Part shown: piece after piece, positions 20,281 to 33,976 of the stretch | How the letters are laid out: the number at the start of each line of letters is the position of its first letter | How positions within the stretch are numbered: position 1 is the stretch's first letter | Origin: Thioalkalivibrio sp. ALJT | Lineage (GTDB): Bacteria > Pseudomonadota > Gammaproteobacteria > Ectothiorhodospirales > Ectothiorhodospiraceae | Direction of reading: 5' to 3' | Assembly (NCBI RefSeq): GCF_000381825.1 | Contig: NZ_KB907132.1 | Span: 1 to 64,000, forward strand | Length of the DNA: 64,000 nt | The notes under the pieces: generated by a model | What the model saw: the letters and a program-made list of their open reading frames with translations, nothing else | What the model was told of the DNA's origin: nothing | Database searches by the model: none | Program-made: the position numbers and the translations under genes

Positions 20281-21633
20281 ATGATCCGCAAGGTCTACAT
20301 CCAGACGCACGGCTGCCAGATGAACGAGTACGACTCCGATCGCATGCTCGATGCGTTGCGCGCGCTGCACGGCGCGGAGCGTACCGATGATCCGGAGCAG
20401 GCCGATGTCCTGTTGATGAACACCTGCTCCATCCGCGAAAAGGCACAGGAAAAGGTCTTCTCGCTGCTGGGGCGCTGGCGTCAGATCAAGGAGCGCCGAC
20501 CGGAGGTGATCATCGGCGTGGGCGGCTGTGTCGCCAGTCAGGAGGGTGACGCCCTGCGCGAGCGGGCGCCGTACGTGGATCTGGTGTTCGGCCCACAGAC
20601 CCTGCACCGCCTGCCGGCGATGATCCAGTCGGTGCGCCGCGAGCGGGCGCCGGTGGTGGATATCTCCTTCCCCGAGATCGAAAAGTTCGATCGGCTGCCC
20701 GAACCCAAGGCCGATGGCCCGACCGCCTTCGTCTCGGTGATGGAGGGCTGCTCCAAGTACTGCAGCTTCTGCGTGGTGCCGTATACCCGCGGCGACGAGA
20801 TCAGCCGTCCGTTCGACGACGTGATCGCCGAGGTGGTGGCGCTGGCCGGGCAGGGGGTCAAGGAGATCAATCTGCTGGGGCAGAACGTGAATGCCTACCG
20901 CGGGCCGATGGAGGATGGCGATACCGCCGACCTCGCGCTGTTGATCCATTATGTGGCCGCGGTAGACGGCATCGAGCGTATCCGCTTTACCACCTCGCAC
21001 CCGGTGGAGTTTTCCGATTCGCTGATCCAGGCCTATGCCGACGAGCCCAAGCTGGTCAGCCACCTGCACCTGCCGGTGCAAAGCGGTTCCGACCGCATCC
21101 TGGCGCAAATGAAACGCGGTCACACGATCCTGGAATACAAGTCCAAGATCCGCCGCCTGCGCGAGGCACGCCCGGATCTGGACCTGTCCTCCGACTTCAT
21201 CGTCGGCTTCCCCGGCGAGACGGACGCCGACCACGCGGCGACCATGAAGCTGATCGAGGAGCTGCACTTCGACTTCTCGTTCAGCTTTATCTACAGCGCC
21301 CGTCCGGGCACGCCGGCCGCCGCGTTGCCGGATGACGTGCCGCTGGTCACCAAGAAGGCGCGCCTGGCCGAACTGCAGGCCCTGATCGAACAGCACGGGC
21401 GCGAACGCAATCAGGCCATGGTTGGCAACATCGAGTCGGTCCTGGTCGAGGGTCCGGCCAAACGTAATCCCGGCGAACTGGCCGGGCGCACAGCGAACAA
21501 CCGCATCGTGAATTTCGCGGGCACCCCTGATCTGATCGGACAGATGATCCCGGTCGAGATTACCGAGGCCCTGGCGCATTCCCTGCGCGGGCGTGCGGTG
21601 GAGCGGACGATGCCTGCCGCCGTCGGCGCCTGA
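20281..21633 (+). CDS. miaB: tRNA-2-methylthio-N6-dimethylallyladenosine synthase MiaB
   Basis: MiaB is a radical-SAM methylthiotransferase that modifies A37 of tRNAs reading UNN codons. The 450-residue protein has the N-terminal UPF0004 domain with cluster cysteines C12, C49 and C83, the radical-SAM motif CSKYCSFC (C157, C161, C164) and a C-terminal TRAM domain (about 380-445). It starts a tight group with ybeZ, ybeY, corC and lnt, the standard gammaproteobacterial order. Confidence 0.98.
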   Translation: MIRKVYIQTHGCQMNEYDSDRMLDALRALHGAERTDDPEQADVLLMNTCSIREKAQEKVFSLLGRWRQIKERRPEVIIGVGGCVASQEGDALRERAPYVDLVFGPQTLHRLPAMIQSVRRERAPVVDISFPEIEKFDRLPEPKADGPTAFVSVMEGCSKYCSFCVVPYTRGDEISRPFDDVIAEVVALAGQGVKEINLLGQNVNAYRGPMEDGDTADLALLIHYVAAVDGIERIRFTTSHPVEFSDSLIQAYADEPKLVSHLHLPVQSGSDRILAQMKRGHTILEYKSKIRRLREARPDLDLSSDFIVGFPGETDADHAATMKLIEELHFDFSFSFIYSARPGTPAAALPDDVPLVTKKARLAELQALIEQHGRERNQAMVGNIESVLVEGPAKRNPGELAGRTANNRIVNFAGTPDLIGQMIPVEITEALAHSLRGRAVERTMPAAVGA

Positions 21634-21639
21634 TCCACG

Positions 21640-22662
21640 ATGGCGAACCGCGCCGATTTCACCCTGGACCCGGGTGACCAGGAGACCCTCGCACGCCTGT
21701 CCGGTCCGCTGGATGCCCATCTGCGCCTGATCGAGTCGCGCCTGGGCGTGGCCGTGCACAACCGCGGTCCGCGCTTCAATCTGACCGGACCGAAGGCCGC
21801 GGTGCAGGCGGCGGATGCACTGATCCACGACCTGCATCGCATGGCCCAGGAAGAGCCGGTCAGCCTGGAGCAGGTGCATACCGCGCTGCAGACGGCGCAT
21901 GTCGAGGGCCTGGCCGAACCCGATGGCAATGCGGGCGATCCATCGCTGCGCCTGAAGCGCGCGGTGATCCGCGGTCGCGGCCCGCGGCAGGCGAAGTACC
22001 TGGCCGCGATTGCGCAGCACGACCTCAGTTTCGGCATCGGGCCGGCCGGTACGGGCAAGACCTTCCTCGCCGTGGCCGCGGCGGTGGCCGCGCTGGAGCA
22101 GGACCGGGTGCAGCGCCTGGTGCTGGTGCGCCCGGCGGTGGAGGCCGGCGAGCGCCTGGGGTTCCTGCCCGGCGACCTGGCGCAGAAGATCGACCCCTAC
22201 CTGCGTCCGATGTACGACGCCCTGTACGAGCTGATGGGCTTCGACCAGACTGCGCGCCTGATGGAACGTCAGGTGATCGAGGTGGCCCCGCTGGCCTACA
22301 TGCGCGGGCGTACGCTGAACGAGGCCTTCATTATTCTCGACGAGGCGCAGAACACCACCGTCGAGCAGATGAAGATGTTTCTGACCCGCATCGGCTTCGG
22401 TTCCACGGCCGTGGTCAATGGCGATATCACTCAGGTCGACCTGCCGCGTGGCCAGCGCTCCGGGCTCAAGCATGCGATGCAGATCCTGAAGGATGTCGAG
22501 GGTGTGCATATCACCCGCTTCCAGGCCGGCGACGTGGTGCGCCACCCGCTGGTGCAGCGCATCGTGGAGGCCTACGACGCCCACGACAGCGCCTCCGGCA
22601 AGCCGGCTGTGGAGCCCGGGGCGGGCACTGGAACGGACGGACAGGCCGCCGATGGCGCTTGA
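21640..22662 (+). CDS. ybeZ: PhoH-like ATPase YbeZ
   Basis: A cytoplasmic P-loop protein of the PhoH family, linked to RNA metabolism and to the endonuclease YbeY encoded next. The 340-residue protein has the Walker A motif GPAGTGKT at residues 134-141 and the Walker B segment FIILDEAQN near residue 230. An N-terminal KH-like region precedes the ATPase domain. The last ten bases overlap the ybeY start, suggesting coupled translation. Confidence 0.95.
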   Translation: MANRADFTLDPGDQETLARLSGPLDAHLRLIESRLGVAVHNRGPRFNLTGPKAAVQAADALIHDLHRMAQEEPVSLEQVHTALQTAHVEGLAEPDGNAGDPSLRLKRAVIRGRGPRQAKYLAAIAQHDLSFGIGPAGTGKTFLAVAAAVAALEQDRVQRLVLVRPAVEAGERLGFLPGDLAQKIDPYLRPMYDALYELMGFDQTARLMERQVIEVAPLAYMRGRTLNEAFIILDEAQNTTVEQMKMFLTRIGFGSTAVVNGDITQVDLPRGQRSGLKHAMQILKDVEGVHITRFQAGDVVRHPLVQRIVEAYDAHDSASGKPAVEPGAGTGTDGQAADGA

Positions 22663-23164
22663 TGTTGCGGTGCAGTACGCGGTGCCGCGGGCGGGCCTGC
22701 CGGCTGCCACCACCCTGCACCGGGCGGCCCGCGCGGCCTGGCGCGGGGACGGTGAAGCGGGGGTGACACTGCGCTTGGTGGACACCGACGAGGGGCGGGC
22801 CCTGAATCACGCCTTTCGTGGACGCGACTACGCGACCAACGTGCTGTCGTTTCCTGCCCCGGACCTGCCGCCCGGTCTGCCGCCCGAGGCGAATGTCTAT
22901 CTCGGCGACGTCATCCTGTGTGTGCCGGTGCTGGCGCGCGAGGCCGAGGAGCAGGGCAAGACCCTGGCGGCCCACTACCACCACATGGTGGTACACGGGA
23001 TGCTGCATTTGCAGGGCATGGACCACCAGACCCGGGGCGAGGCCGAGCGGATGGAGGCCATTGAGTCATCGGTCCTGGCCGGGTTAGGCTACCCCGACCC
23101 CTACGCCGAGCAACCGGCACGCGCCCTGGTGCAGCACCCGGCCGGACATGCCCCCGATGCCTGA
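22652..23164 (+). CDS. ybeY: Endoribonuclease YbeY
   Basis: YbeY is a zinc-dependent RNase involved in 16S rRNA 3'-end maturation and ribosome quality control. The 170-residue protein shows the metal-binding motif [11 protein letters not shown], with H115, H119 and H125 as ligands. NVLSFPAPD and [10 protein letters not shown] are also family segments. The ATG at 22652 lies inside the end of ybeZ. The C-terminus (about residues 150-170) is an extra alanine-rich tail. Confidence 0.96.
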   Translation: MALDVAVQYAVPRAGLPAATTLHRAARAAWRGDGEAGVTLRLVDTDEGRALNHAFRGRDYATNVLSFPAPDLPPGLPPEANVYLGDVILCVPVLAREAEEQGKTLAAHYHHMVVHGMLHLQGMDHQTRGEAERMEAIESSVLAGLGYPDPYAEQPARALVQHPAGHAPDA

Positions 23165-24086
23165 ACCCGAACTCGACGAGCAACCGATCTGGCGGCGATG
23201 GCGCGCCCGCGCCGGCGAGTTTCTGCGTCCCCGTCGCGAGCCGGCGACCCGCCGCGAACTGGTCGAGATGCTGCGCGCGGCGCACGGCCGCGAACTCGTC
23301 GACCCCGAGGCCCTGACCATGCTGGAAGGCGTGCTCAACGTGGCCGACATGCAGGTGCGCGACATCATGATCCCGCGTGCGCAGATGGAGGTCGTCCGCC
23401 GCGATGCGTGCCTGTCCGAATTTCTGCCCGATGTGGTGGCCTCGGCCCATTCGCGTCTGCCCGTGGTCGGTGATCACCGCGACGAGGTGGTGGGCGTGCT
23501 GCTGGCCAAGGACCTGCTGCGCTTTTCTGGCGAGTCCGACGATAGCGCCTTTGACATGCAGGAGATCCTGCGCCCGGCCGTGTTCGTGCCCGAGAGCAAG
23601 CGCCTGAACGTGCTGCTGAAGGAGTTCCGCCTGAGCCGCAATCACATGGCGATCGTCGTGGATGAGTATGGCGGCGTGGCCGGGCTGGTGACCATCGAGG
23701 ACGTGCTCGAGCAGATCGTCGGGGAGATCGAGGACGAACACGACGTCGAAGATTACCTGACCCAGATCATGCAGCACCCCGGCGGGCGCTACACCCTCAA
23801 GGCGCTGACGCCGATGGAGGAGTTCAACGCCTACTTTCAGACTGCGTACAGCGAGGCCGACTTCGACACCATCGGGGGGCTCGTACTGTCGCACTTCGGG
23901 CGTGTCCCGCGTCGGGGCGAGCAGATCGTGATCGACGGCATGCGTTTCCGTGTGCTGCGCGCGGACAACCGCCGCCTGCACCTGCTGGAGATGCTTCTGC
24001 CGGAGGCTGAAGCGGTCCCGGTGGCGGAGGGTGGCCAGAGCTTCGAGGGGCTCCCCGCCGATCCCGTCCGTCAGCGGGAGGACTGA
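23148..24086 (+). CDS. corC: CorC/HlyC-type CBS-domain protein
   Basis: A cytosolic CBS-pair protein of the CorC family, connected in E. coli with magnesium/cobalt efflux. The 312-residue product has two CBS domains around residues 70-190 ([34 protein letters not shown]) and a CorC_HlyC domain (about 205-290, with [20 protein letters not shown]). It overlaps the ybeY end. ATG 23157 is an alternative start three codons in. Confidence 0.94.
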   Translation: MPPMPEPELDEQPIWRRWRARAGEFLRPRREPATRRELVEMLRAAHGRELVDPEALTMLEGVLNVADMQVRDIMIPRAQMEVVRRDACLSEFLPDVVASAHSRLPVVGDHRDEVVGVLLAKDLLRFSGESDDSAFDMQEILRPAVFVPESKRLNVLLKEFRLSRNHMAIVVDEYGGVAGLVTIEDVLEQIVGEIEDEHDVEDYLTQIMQHPGGRYTLKALTPMEEFNAYFQTAYSEADFDTIGGLVLSHFGRVPRRGEQIVIDGMRFRVLRADNRRLHLLEMLLPEAEAVPVAEGGQSFEGLPADPVRQRED

Positions 24087-24089
24087 GCG

Positions 24090-25568
24090 GTGGCGGATCG
24101 CCTGCCGCTCTGGGCGGTCGGCCTGTTGGCCCTGCTGGCCGGTGCGGGCGCGACTCTCGCCTTTGCCCCGGTCGGCTGGTTTCCGGCCGCGCCGCTTGCC
24201 CTGGCGGTCTGGTTTGCCCTGCTGGTTGGTGCCCCCTGGCGCCGCGCCGCCGTAACCGGCTATGCCTTCGGCCTCGGCTTCTTCGGGGTCGGGGTCACTT
24301 GGATCTTCAATTCCCTGCTGGTGTTCGGTCAGGCCCCACTGGTGGTGGCCTCGCTGATAACCATGCTTTTCGTGCTGGTAATGGCCCTGTATCCGGCAGT
24401 CCTGTCCGGGCTGGCCGCACGCTTTCTGACGCTGGAGCGGCCGGCCGGGCTGATCGCCCTGGCCGCCGGGGTGGTGCTGATGGAGCTGGCGCGCTCCTGG
24501 CTGTTCTCCGGGTTCCCCTGGCTGCTGTTCGGACACACCGTGCTGCAGACGCCGCTGCAGGGCTGGCTGCCGCTGGGCGGGGAACTGGCCGCCGGGCTGG
24601 TAGTGGCGCTGCTGGCGGCCGGGCTGGTGCTGGTGCTGCAGCGCGAACGCAGGTGGTCCGGTGCCGGCCTGGTGGCGGGGCTGTTTGTACTATCGCTGCC
24701 GCTGACGCTGGTCGAGTGGACCCAGCCCGAGGGCGAATCGCTGCGGGTGGCCATGGTGCAGGGCAATATCGAACAGGCGCGCAAGTGGGCCCCCGATGGC
24801 ATCGATCATTCGCTGGAGGTCTACGCAACACTGACCCGGGAAGCCGCCGGGGCGGACCTGGTCGTCTGGCCGGAGACGGCGATCCCGGCCTTGCTGGCGG
24901 AGATACGCGGTGACCTGTCCCGCACCGCACTGGAGTTGCAGGAGACCGGGGGCGAACTGCTGGTCGGGATCTTTGACCACGATCCGCAGACCCGTTCGAT
25001 CTTTAACTCGGTCGTGCATACGCGGTCCGGGGCGGGTTACAACAAGCGCCAGCTGGTGCCGTTCGGTGAATATATCCCGTTGCGTGAACGCCTGGCCTGG
25101 CTTGACCGGCTGCTGCAGATCCCGATGTCGGACCTGAGTCCCGGGACCGGCGACGGTGGGATGGAAGTCGCCGGGACGTATGCCGGGATCAGCATCTGCT
25201 ACGAATCGGCCTACGCTCGGCACATCCGTGCGCCGCTGCCGGAGGCACGGTTCCTGGTCAATGTCAGTAACGATGCCTGGTTCGGTGACAGCCTCGCGCC
25301 GGCCCAGCATCTGCAGATCGCACGGGTGCGGGCGGTGGAGACCGGCCGCCCGATGGTGCGGGCCACCAACACCGGCGTCTCGGCCCTGATTGCGGCCGAC
25401 GGGCGTTTGCTGGAGCGTTCCGGGCTGTTCAGTCGCGAGGTGGTGCAGGGCACGATCGAGCCGCGAACCGGGATGACCCCGGCAGCGGCCCTTGGCGAGG
25501 GGCCCGCCGTGCTGGCGGCCCTGGTGCTGGTGGTGCTTGGCGCGGCGCAGCGCCGGCGCAGCACCTGA
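24090..25568 (+). CDS. lnt: Apolipoprotein N-acyltransferase
   Basis: Lnt adds the third acyl chain to lipoproteins in the inner membrane before Lol sorting. The 492-residue protein has about seven membrane helices in residues 1-200 and a final one near 470, with a periplasmic nitrilase-type domain between. The catalytic triad is visible as E262 (WPETAIP), K319 (GYNKRQLVPFGEY) and C370 (ISICYESAY). It starts at GTG 3 bp after corC. Its products feed the outer-membrane lipoproteins encoded nearby, such as LptE. Confidence 0.97.
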   Translation: MADRLPLWAVGLLALLAGAGATLAFAPVGWFPAAPLALAVWFALLVGAPWRRAAVTGYAFGLGFFGVGVTWIFNSLLVFGQAPLVVASLITMLFVLVMALYPAVLSGLAARFLTLERPAGLIALAAGVVLMELARSWLFSGFPWLLFGHTVLQTPLQGWLPLGGELAAGLVVALLAAGLVLVLQRERRWSGAGLVAGLFVLSLPLTLVEWTQPEGESLRVAMVQGNIEQARKWAPDGIDHSLEVYATLTREAAGADLVVWPETAIPALLAEIRGDLSRTALELQETGGELLVGIFDHDPQTRSIFNSVVHTRSGAGYNKRQLVPFGEYIPLRERLAWLDRLLQIPMSDLSPGTGDGGMEVAGTYAGISICYESAYARHIRAPLPEARFLVNVSNDAWFGDSLAPAQHLQIARVRAVETGRPMVRATNTGVSALIAADGRLLERSGLFSREVVQGTIEPRTGMTPAAALGEGPAVLAALVLVVLGAAQRRRST

Positions 25569-25586
25569 GGGCGCAGTTCGGGACCG

Positions 25587-26144
25587 CTATTCGGCCTCGG
25601 TGCCCCCCGGGCCCCGGCGGAAGCTGGTGTTGTGGCATTGGGAGCAAGGCGGGACGCGTCCGACCCGGGTCATGTGCACGGCATGGCCACATTGCTTGCA
25701 AAGCAGTTCGCCCGGGCCGGTGATCTCGCCGGTGTGCCATTCGCCCATGACCTGGGCGCGGGCGGTCAGTTCGGTGATTTCCACACGGGTGCGATCGGCG
25801 ATGCGTTCCAGGGCGTTGAGGATGCTCGCCTCGATCAGGCCGAGGTCAATCCGCAGCCAGCTGCGCCAGTCCTCGGTGCGCGAGTCCAGATAGGCGCCCA
25901 GATCCTGGAGGTCCCGGCGCAGGTAATCCATCACCTCATGCGCCTCCTCGCGGGTCAGGTCGCTGGCCTTTTGCACGCGGTCACGGGCGTTTTCCAGGGC
26001 CTCGGTGATGGCCTGGCTGGTCTTGTCCTCCAGCTTTTCGAGATCCTCGGTGACCTCGTGCAGCATGCGGTGGTAGGCATCGCTCAGGCGGTGCTCGCGT
26101 TCCTGGTCTACCTCGGCGGATGATTCCCTGGACTTGTCGTTCAT
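25587..26144 (-). CDS. YbeL-like zinc-ribbon protein (DUF1451)
   Basis: A 185-residue soluble protein with a long, highly charged helical N-terminal part (roughly residues 1-125) and a C-terminal zinc ribbon with ligands CKQC and CSQC near residues 148-172. This matches the YbeL/DUF1451 family, whose biochemical role is unknown. The start at 26144 is chosen because GAGGAA lies 6 bases upstream; a further upstream in-frame start lacks a ribosome binding site. It converges with lnt. In Pseudomonas a relative lies in the lnt-leuS interval too. Confidence 0.85.
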   Translation of the reverse strand: MNDKSRESSAEVDQEREHRLSDAYHRMLHEVTEDLEKLEDKTSQAITEALENARDRVQKASDLTREEAHEVMDYLRRDLQDLGAYLDSRTEDWRSWLRIDLGLIEASILNALERIADRTRVEITELTARAQVMGEWHTGEITGPGELLCKQCGHAVHMTRVGRVPPCSQCHNTSFRRGPGGTEAE

Positions 26145-26304
26145 GCGCGGTTCCTCGCGGCTTGCTCGTTGAACATCTGCCCCGCTGGGGCTCTGGGGCC
26201 CTTCTGTCTCCACGTTAGCACGATAAGCGGGCGCTGCCAGTGTTCCCCGGGAGGTGCACGCCGGGCCGTATCTGCTGCATGGTAGGGGCCAAAAGGAGAC
26301 GGAC

Positions 26305-28728
26305 ATGACGCGACCCGCACCCCTGACCGAGAAGCAGGTCTATCAGCACTGCCCGCCGGAGTATCTGGATTTCGCAACCACCGAGTCGCTGGAGGCGCTG
26401 GAGCTGCCCTGCGGGCAGGAACGCCTGCTGCGCGCGCTGGAGTTCGGGGCGGCGATGCGTGGGCGTGGTTTCAATCTCTTCGTTCTGGGGCCGGACGGTA
26501 GCGGACGCCACGAGCTGGTGCGGCGCTTCCTGGAGCATCGTGCCGCCGAGGAGGCGGCCCCGCCGGACTGGGGGTACGTGTTCAACTTCGACAAGCCGGA
26601 GTGCCCGCGCGCCATTCGCCTGGAGGCCGGGGAGGGGCGCACGCTGCAGTCCGACCTGGAGCGGTTCATCGAGGATCTCCACACCAGTATCCCGGCGGTC
26701 TTCGAGGCGGAGGAATATCAGCGGCGCCTGCAGGAGCTCAAGGACGCGTCCGAGGAGGAGCAGAGCGAGGGTGTGCGCCGCGTGCAGGAAGAGGCCGAGG
26801 CGAACGACATCGCCCTGATTAATGCCCGGAAAACGTTCTCGTTCGCGCCGATGCGGGACGGAGAGATCCTCAAGCCGGAGGAATACGACGCGCTGTCCGA
26901 GGAACAGCGCGAGCAGATCGACGCGCAGGTCGAGGTGTTGCAGGAGAAACTGCGCCAGGCCCTGCGCCAGATCCCGCGCCTGCGCAAGGAGCTGGAAGAA
27001 AAGATTCGGGCATTGAATGCGGAGATGCTGCAGTCGGTGCTGGATGGCCCGGTTCGTGATCTGAAAGAGCGCTGGTCGCATCTGCCGGCGGTGGTCGCGC
27101 ATCTGGAGGCCATCCTGAATGACGTGGTGCAGCATGCGGAGGCCTTTCGCAGCGGACAGGACCCGGCGCTGCCCGCGGGGCTGCTGGAGCGCTTTCGCAT
27201 CAACCTGCTGGTGGATCACGCGGAGACCCGCGGTGCGCCGGTCCTCTACGAGGATTCGCCGAATCATCAGCACCTGACAGGCCAGATCGAGTACCAGGTG
27301 CACGAGGGCGATCTGGTGACCGATTTTTCGCTGGTTCGGGCCGGGGCCCTGCATCGGGCCAGCGGTGGCTACCTAATCCTGGACGCTCGTCGCGTGCTGC
27401 TGCAGCCGCTGGCCTGGGAAAGCCTCAAACGGGTGCTGTTCTCCGGCGAGGTCCGTATCGAGTCGCTGGAACGCCTGTTCGGCCTGGTCAGCACCGTGGC
27501 GCTGGAGCCGGAGCCGATCCCGGTCAACCCGAAGGTGGTGCTGATCGGGGACCGCCTGCTGTACTACCTGCTGTCGGCGTATGAGCCGGACTTTCTCGAG
27601 CTGTTCAAGGTCGAGGCGGACTTCGAGGATGACCTGGAGCGCGACGCAGCCAGTCTCGCGCTGTACGCGAGGATGCTGGCGACCATGGCGCGGCGTGCCG
27701 GGCTGCGGCCGCTGGACCGCGCCGCGGTCGCGCGCGTGATCGAACATGCCAGTCGCCTGGCCGGAGACCAGCGCAAGCTGTCGGCGCATGATCGCACCCT
27801 GCGTGATTTGCTGCTGGAGGCCGATCACTGGGCCGGCCAGGCCGGTGTCGAGGTCGTGGGTGTCGCGCAGGTCGACCAGGCCATCCGCGAACGCGAGGCT
27901 CGCGGCGCACGGCTGCAACGGCGCAGCCTGGAGCAGATCCGGCGCGGCGTGGTGCTGATCGCCACCCGGGGCACGCAGATCGCCCAGGTCAACGGGCTGT
28001 CGGTGCTGAATCTGGGTGACACGATGTTCGGACGGCCGATCCGGATTACCGCGACCGCGCGTTCGGGCAATGGCCAGGTGGTGGATATCGAGCGCGAGGC
28101 CAAGCTGGGCGGACCGGTGCACAGCAAGGCGGTAATGATCCTGTCGCGCTTCATCGCCAGCCACTACGCCGCGGACCGTGAGCTCTCGTTGTCTGCCAGT
28201 CTGGCCTTCGAGCAGTCCTACGGTGACATCGAGGGGGATTCCGCGTCGGTCGCCGAGGCCTGCGCCTTGTTGTCGGCGATTGCACGGGTCCCGCTGCGCC
28301 AGTCGCTGGCGGTGACCGGCTCGCTGAACCAGCATGGCGAGGTGCAGGCCGTCGGCGGGGTCAACGAAAAGATCGAGGGTTTCTTTGATGTCTGCCGCGA
28401 CGCCGGGGAGCTGGACGGTCACGGGGTGCTGTTGCCCGCGAGCAACGTCGAGCACCTGATGCTGCGCGAGGATGTGCGCACGGCGATCGCGCAGGGGTGT
28501 TTCTTCGTGTACCCCGTCACCTCACTGGACGAGGCCATCGAGCTGCTGGCCGACATGCCGGCGGGCGAACGTGATGCCCGCGGTGGGTTCCCGGAGGGCA
28601 GCTTCAACCATGCGGTGGCGGAGCGCTTGCGGACGTTCGCCCGGCTGGGCGACCGGCGCGGCACATGCGGCCCCCGCGACGAGTCCGCGGAGGCCGCGCC
28701 GGAAGACCCGAACGGGGAGGGTGCCTGA
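26305..28728 (+). CDS. Lon-related ATP-dependent protease (AAA_32 / S16 type)
   Basis: An 807-residue cytosolic protein with an N-terminal nucleotide-binding region, a long coiled-coil insertion (about residues 130-260), a second AAA portion and a C-terminal S16 Lon protease domain. The catalytic serine is in GDIEGDSASVAEACALLSAI and the catalytic lysine in GGVNEKIEGFFDVC. The N-terminal P-loop reads GPDGSGRHE (about residues 62-70), with arginine in place of the usual lysine. The ATG at 26305 follows AAAAGGAG. Substrates are unknown; related proteins are annotated as putative Lon-like proteases in Pseudomonas and E. coli (YcbZ). Confidence 0.9.
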   Translation: MTRPAPLTEKQVYQHCPPEYLDFATTESLEALELPCGQERLLRALEFGAAMRGRGFNLFVLGPDGSGRHELVRRFLEHRAAEEAAPPDWGYVFNFDKPECPRAIRLEAGEGRTLQSDLERFIEDLHTSIPAVFEAEEYQRRLQELKDASEEEQSEGVRRVQEEAEANDIALINARKTFSFAPMRDGEILKPEEYDALSEEQREQIDAQVEVLQEKLRQALRQIPRLRKELEEKIRALNAEMLQSVLDGPVRDLKERWSHLPAVVAHLEAILNDVVQHAEAFRSGQDPALPAGLLERFRINLLVDHAETRGAPVLYEDSPNHQHLTGQIEYQVHEGDLVTDFSLVRAGALHRASGGYLILDARRVLLQPLAWESLKRVLFSGEVRIESLERLFGLVSTVALEPEPIPVNPKVVLIGDRLLYYLLSAYEPDFLELFKVEADFEDDLERDAASLALYARMLATMARRAGLRPLDRAAVARVIEHASRLAGDQRKLSAHDRTLRDLLLEADHWAGQAGVEVVGVAQVDQAIREREARGARLQRRSLEQIRRGVVLIATRGTQIAQVNGLSVLNLGDTMFGRPIRITATARSGNGQVVDIEREAKLGGPVHSKAVMILSRFIASHYAADRELSLSASLAFEQSYGDIEGDSASVAEACALLSAIARVPLRQSLAVTGSLNQHGEVQAVGGVNEKIEGFFDVCRDAGELDGHGVLLPASNVEHLMLREDVRTAIAQGCFFVYPVTSLDEAIELLADMPAGERDARGGFPEGSFNHAVAERLRTFARLGDRRGTCGPRDESAEAAPEDPNGEGA

Positions 28729-28731
28729 GGA

Positions 28732-28743
28732 GGCGGATCCGCC
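28732..28743. terminator. Small palindrome between convergent genes
   Basis: GGCGGATCCGCC is a perfect 12-bp palindrome lying between the stop of the Lon-like gene and the stop of the converging DUF2189-like gene. With a GATC loop it forms only a 4-bp GC stem and there is no clear T run, so terminator function is a weak inference. Confidence 0.25.
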
Positions 28744-28746
28744 CCT

Positions 28747-29610
28747 TCAGGCGGCCGCCGGGCTGCCCACCAGATCGCGATACCCGTGCCACATCGCGAA
28801 CCCCAGCCACGGGAAGATCACGATCAGGGCCAGCAGCGCCGTGGCCAGCGAGACCATGAACAGTGCAGTGATGATCAGGCCCCACAGCATCAGGGGGCCG
28901 GGATTGTGGCTGAAGGCCTTCAGACTCACGCCGATGGATTCCACCAGTGACTTCTGCGGTGCGTCATCGCGCATGCGGTGATCCAGCAGGGCCGGGATGG
29001 TGGCAAGGCTCAGGGCAAAGACCACCAGGCCGAAGGCAATGGCGGCCACGACGACACCCGCCAGCGAGATAATGCCGGTGCCGCTGGTGAGCATGGCCCC
29101 GACCATGTGGTGCAGCTGGCCGGTCACGCCCAGCTCGCCGATATTGAGCACGGCGATCCACATCCATACGAAGCTGGCCCAGATCACGAACAGGACCGCG
29201 AGCAGGGCGGCAAATGCCCAGATCGAACCGCCCAGCGTCCCCAGCCATCGCAGACCGAGACCGCCCGGTTGGCCGCGCTCTTTCCGCAGGGCCAGATCGT
29301 TCACGCCGACCGCCAGAACCGGTCCCAGCAGCAGAAATCCGGCCAGCCAGGAGAAGGCCATCCACGGCTGGTTCCAGGACAGCCCCAGCAGCACCAGCCC
29401 GATCATGGTGATGACCAGGCCGTGTACCAGTGCAACAGGCATCTGCCAGAGATCACGCCAGCCCTTGCCCAGCCAGGTGCCGAGATCTTCGGGCGCGACC
29501 GTCCGGATCGCCGGAGAATCGGTCTCGGGCGTGTGTTGCTGTGCTACTTCAGCGAGGTCTTCGGGGTAGGCGCGCTGTGCGACGGGGATGGTGTCATTCT
29601 CGAAGCTCAT
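28747..29610 (-). CDS. DUF2189-like integral membrane protein
   Basis: A 287-residue inner membrane protein with about six predicted helices from residue 60 onward, after a soluble, acidic N-terminus. The segment NQPWMAFSWLAGFLLLGPVL and the C-terminal LMLWGLIITALFMVSLAT plus FAMWHGYRDLVGS resemble the DUF2189 family, of unknown function. An AGGCAGGAAAT region precedes the ATG. It diverges from leuS and converges with the Lon-like protease gene. Confidence 0.8.
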   Translation of the reverse strand: MSFENDTIPVAQRAYPEDLAEVAQQHTPETDSPAIRTVAPEDLGTWLGKGWRDLWQMPVALVHGLVITMIGLVLLGLSWNQPWMAFSWLAGFLLLGPVLAVGVNDLALRKERGQPGGLGLRWLGTLGGSIWAFAALLAVLFVIWASFVWMWIAVLNIGELGVTGQLHHMVGAMLTSGTGIISLAGVVVAAIAFGLVVFALSLATIPALLDHRMRDDAPQKSLVESIGVSLKAFSHNPGPLMLWGLIITALFMVSLATALLALIVIFPWLGFAMWHGYRDLVGSPAAA

Positions 29611-29624
29611 TTCCTGCCTCCTGA

Positions 29625-32934
<3,310 letters not shown>

Positions 32935-32935
<1 letters not shown>

Positions 32936-33972
32936 TGGCCCTGGACGTTGCGCGACTGGAGCAGGAGCTGAGTCGCGGTCTGGCGCCCGTCTATCTGCTG
33001 CTGGCGGAAGAGCCGTTGCAGGCCATCGAGGCGGCAGATGTCATCCGCGTGGCGGCGCGCGCCCAGGGTTTTCTGGAGCGGACGGTGCTGGATCTGACCG
33101 CGCAGTCCGACTGGGGGCCGTTCGAGGCCGCGGTGCGCGATCGTTCGCTGTTCGCCGAGCGGGCATTGCTGGATCTGCGTCTGGCCACCGGCAAGCCGGG
33201 CAAGACCGGGGGCGATCACCTTAAGGCCTATGCCGCCGATCCGCAGCCGGATCTGGTGCTGCTGCTGCAGTTGCCACGGCCGGACAGCGCCATGCGCCGG
33301 GCGGCCTGGTTCAAGGCGCTGGAGAGCCGTGCGGTGGTGATCCATGCACGCCCGGTCCCGCCGGCGCAGCTCGGGGGCTGGATCCGCGGGCGCCTGCACA
33401 AGTACGGCCTGCGCATTACCGATGACGCCCTGGCGCTGCTGGTCTCGCGCGTCGAGGGCAACCTGCTGGCCGCGCGTCAGGAGATCGAGAAGCTGGCCCT
33501 GGCGGGTGTGAGCGAGATCGACCTCGATGTCCTGGCCGCAGCCACGACGGACAGTGCCCGCTTCGAGCTGTTCGCCCTGGCCCCGGCGGCCCTGCGCGGT
33601 AACGTCCGCCATGCCTTGCGCATGCTGGAGGGGCTGCTGGATGAGGGGCAGCCGGAGCCGCTGATCCTGTGGGCACTGGCGCGCGAGTGCCGCCTGCTGG
33701 TGCAGGCGATGGAGCGCAAGGCGGCGGGGGCGCCGGATCGCGAGGCCTTCCAGGGCAGTTTCGGCGATGGTCAGAAGGCCCTGCGTCAGGCGATGTCGCG
33801 GCTGAACCTGGCGCAGGCACGGGCCCTGCTGGGCGCGGCCGCGCATGTGGATCGCGTCATCAAGGGTCAGGAAAACGGCAATGCCCGGCAGGGGTTGCTA
33901 GACTTGGTGGCCCGTATGGCGGGGCGTCCGCTGACGCTGGCCGAACCCGCTCTGAACCCGGAACGAGTCTGA
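32935..33972 (+). CDS. holA: DNA polymerase III subunit delta
   Basis: Delta opens the beta sliding clamp within the clamp loader. The 345-residue protein begins [20 protein letters not shown], followed by [18 protein letters not shown], the typical N-terminus. The helical C-terminal segment [15 protein letters not shown] is also family-like. The ATG shares a base with the lptE stop, matching the leuS-lptE-holA order of gammaproteobacteria. Confidence 0.95.
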
Positions 33973-33976
33973 CTGC

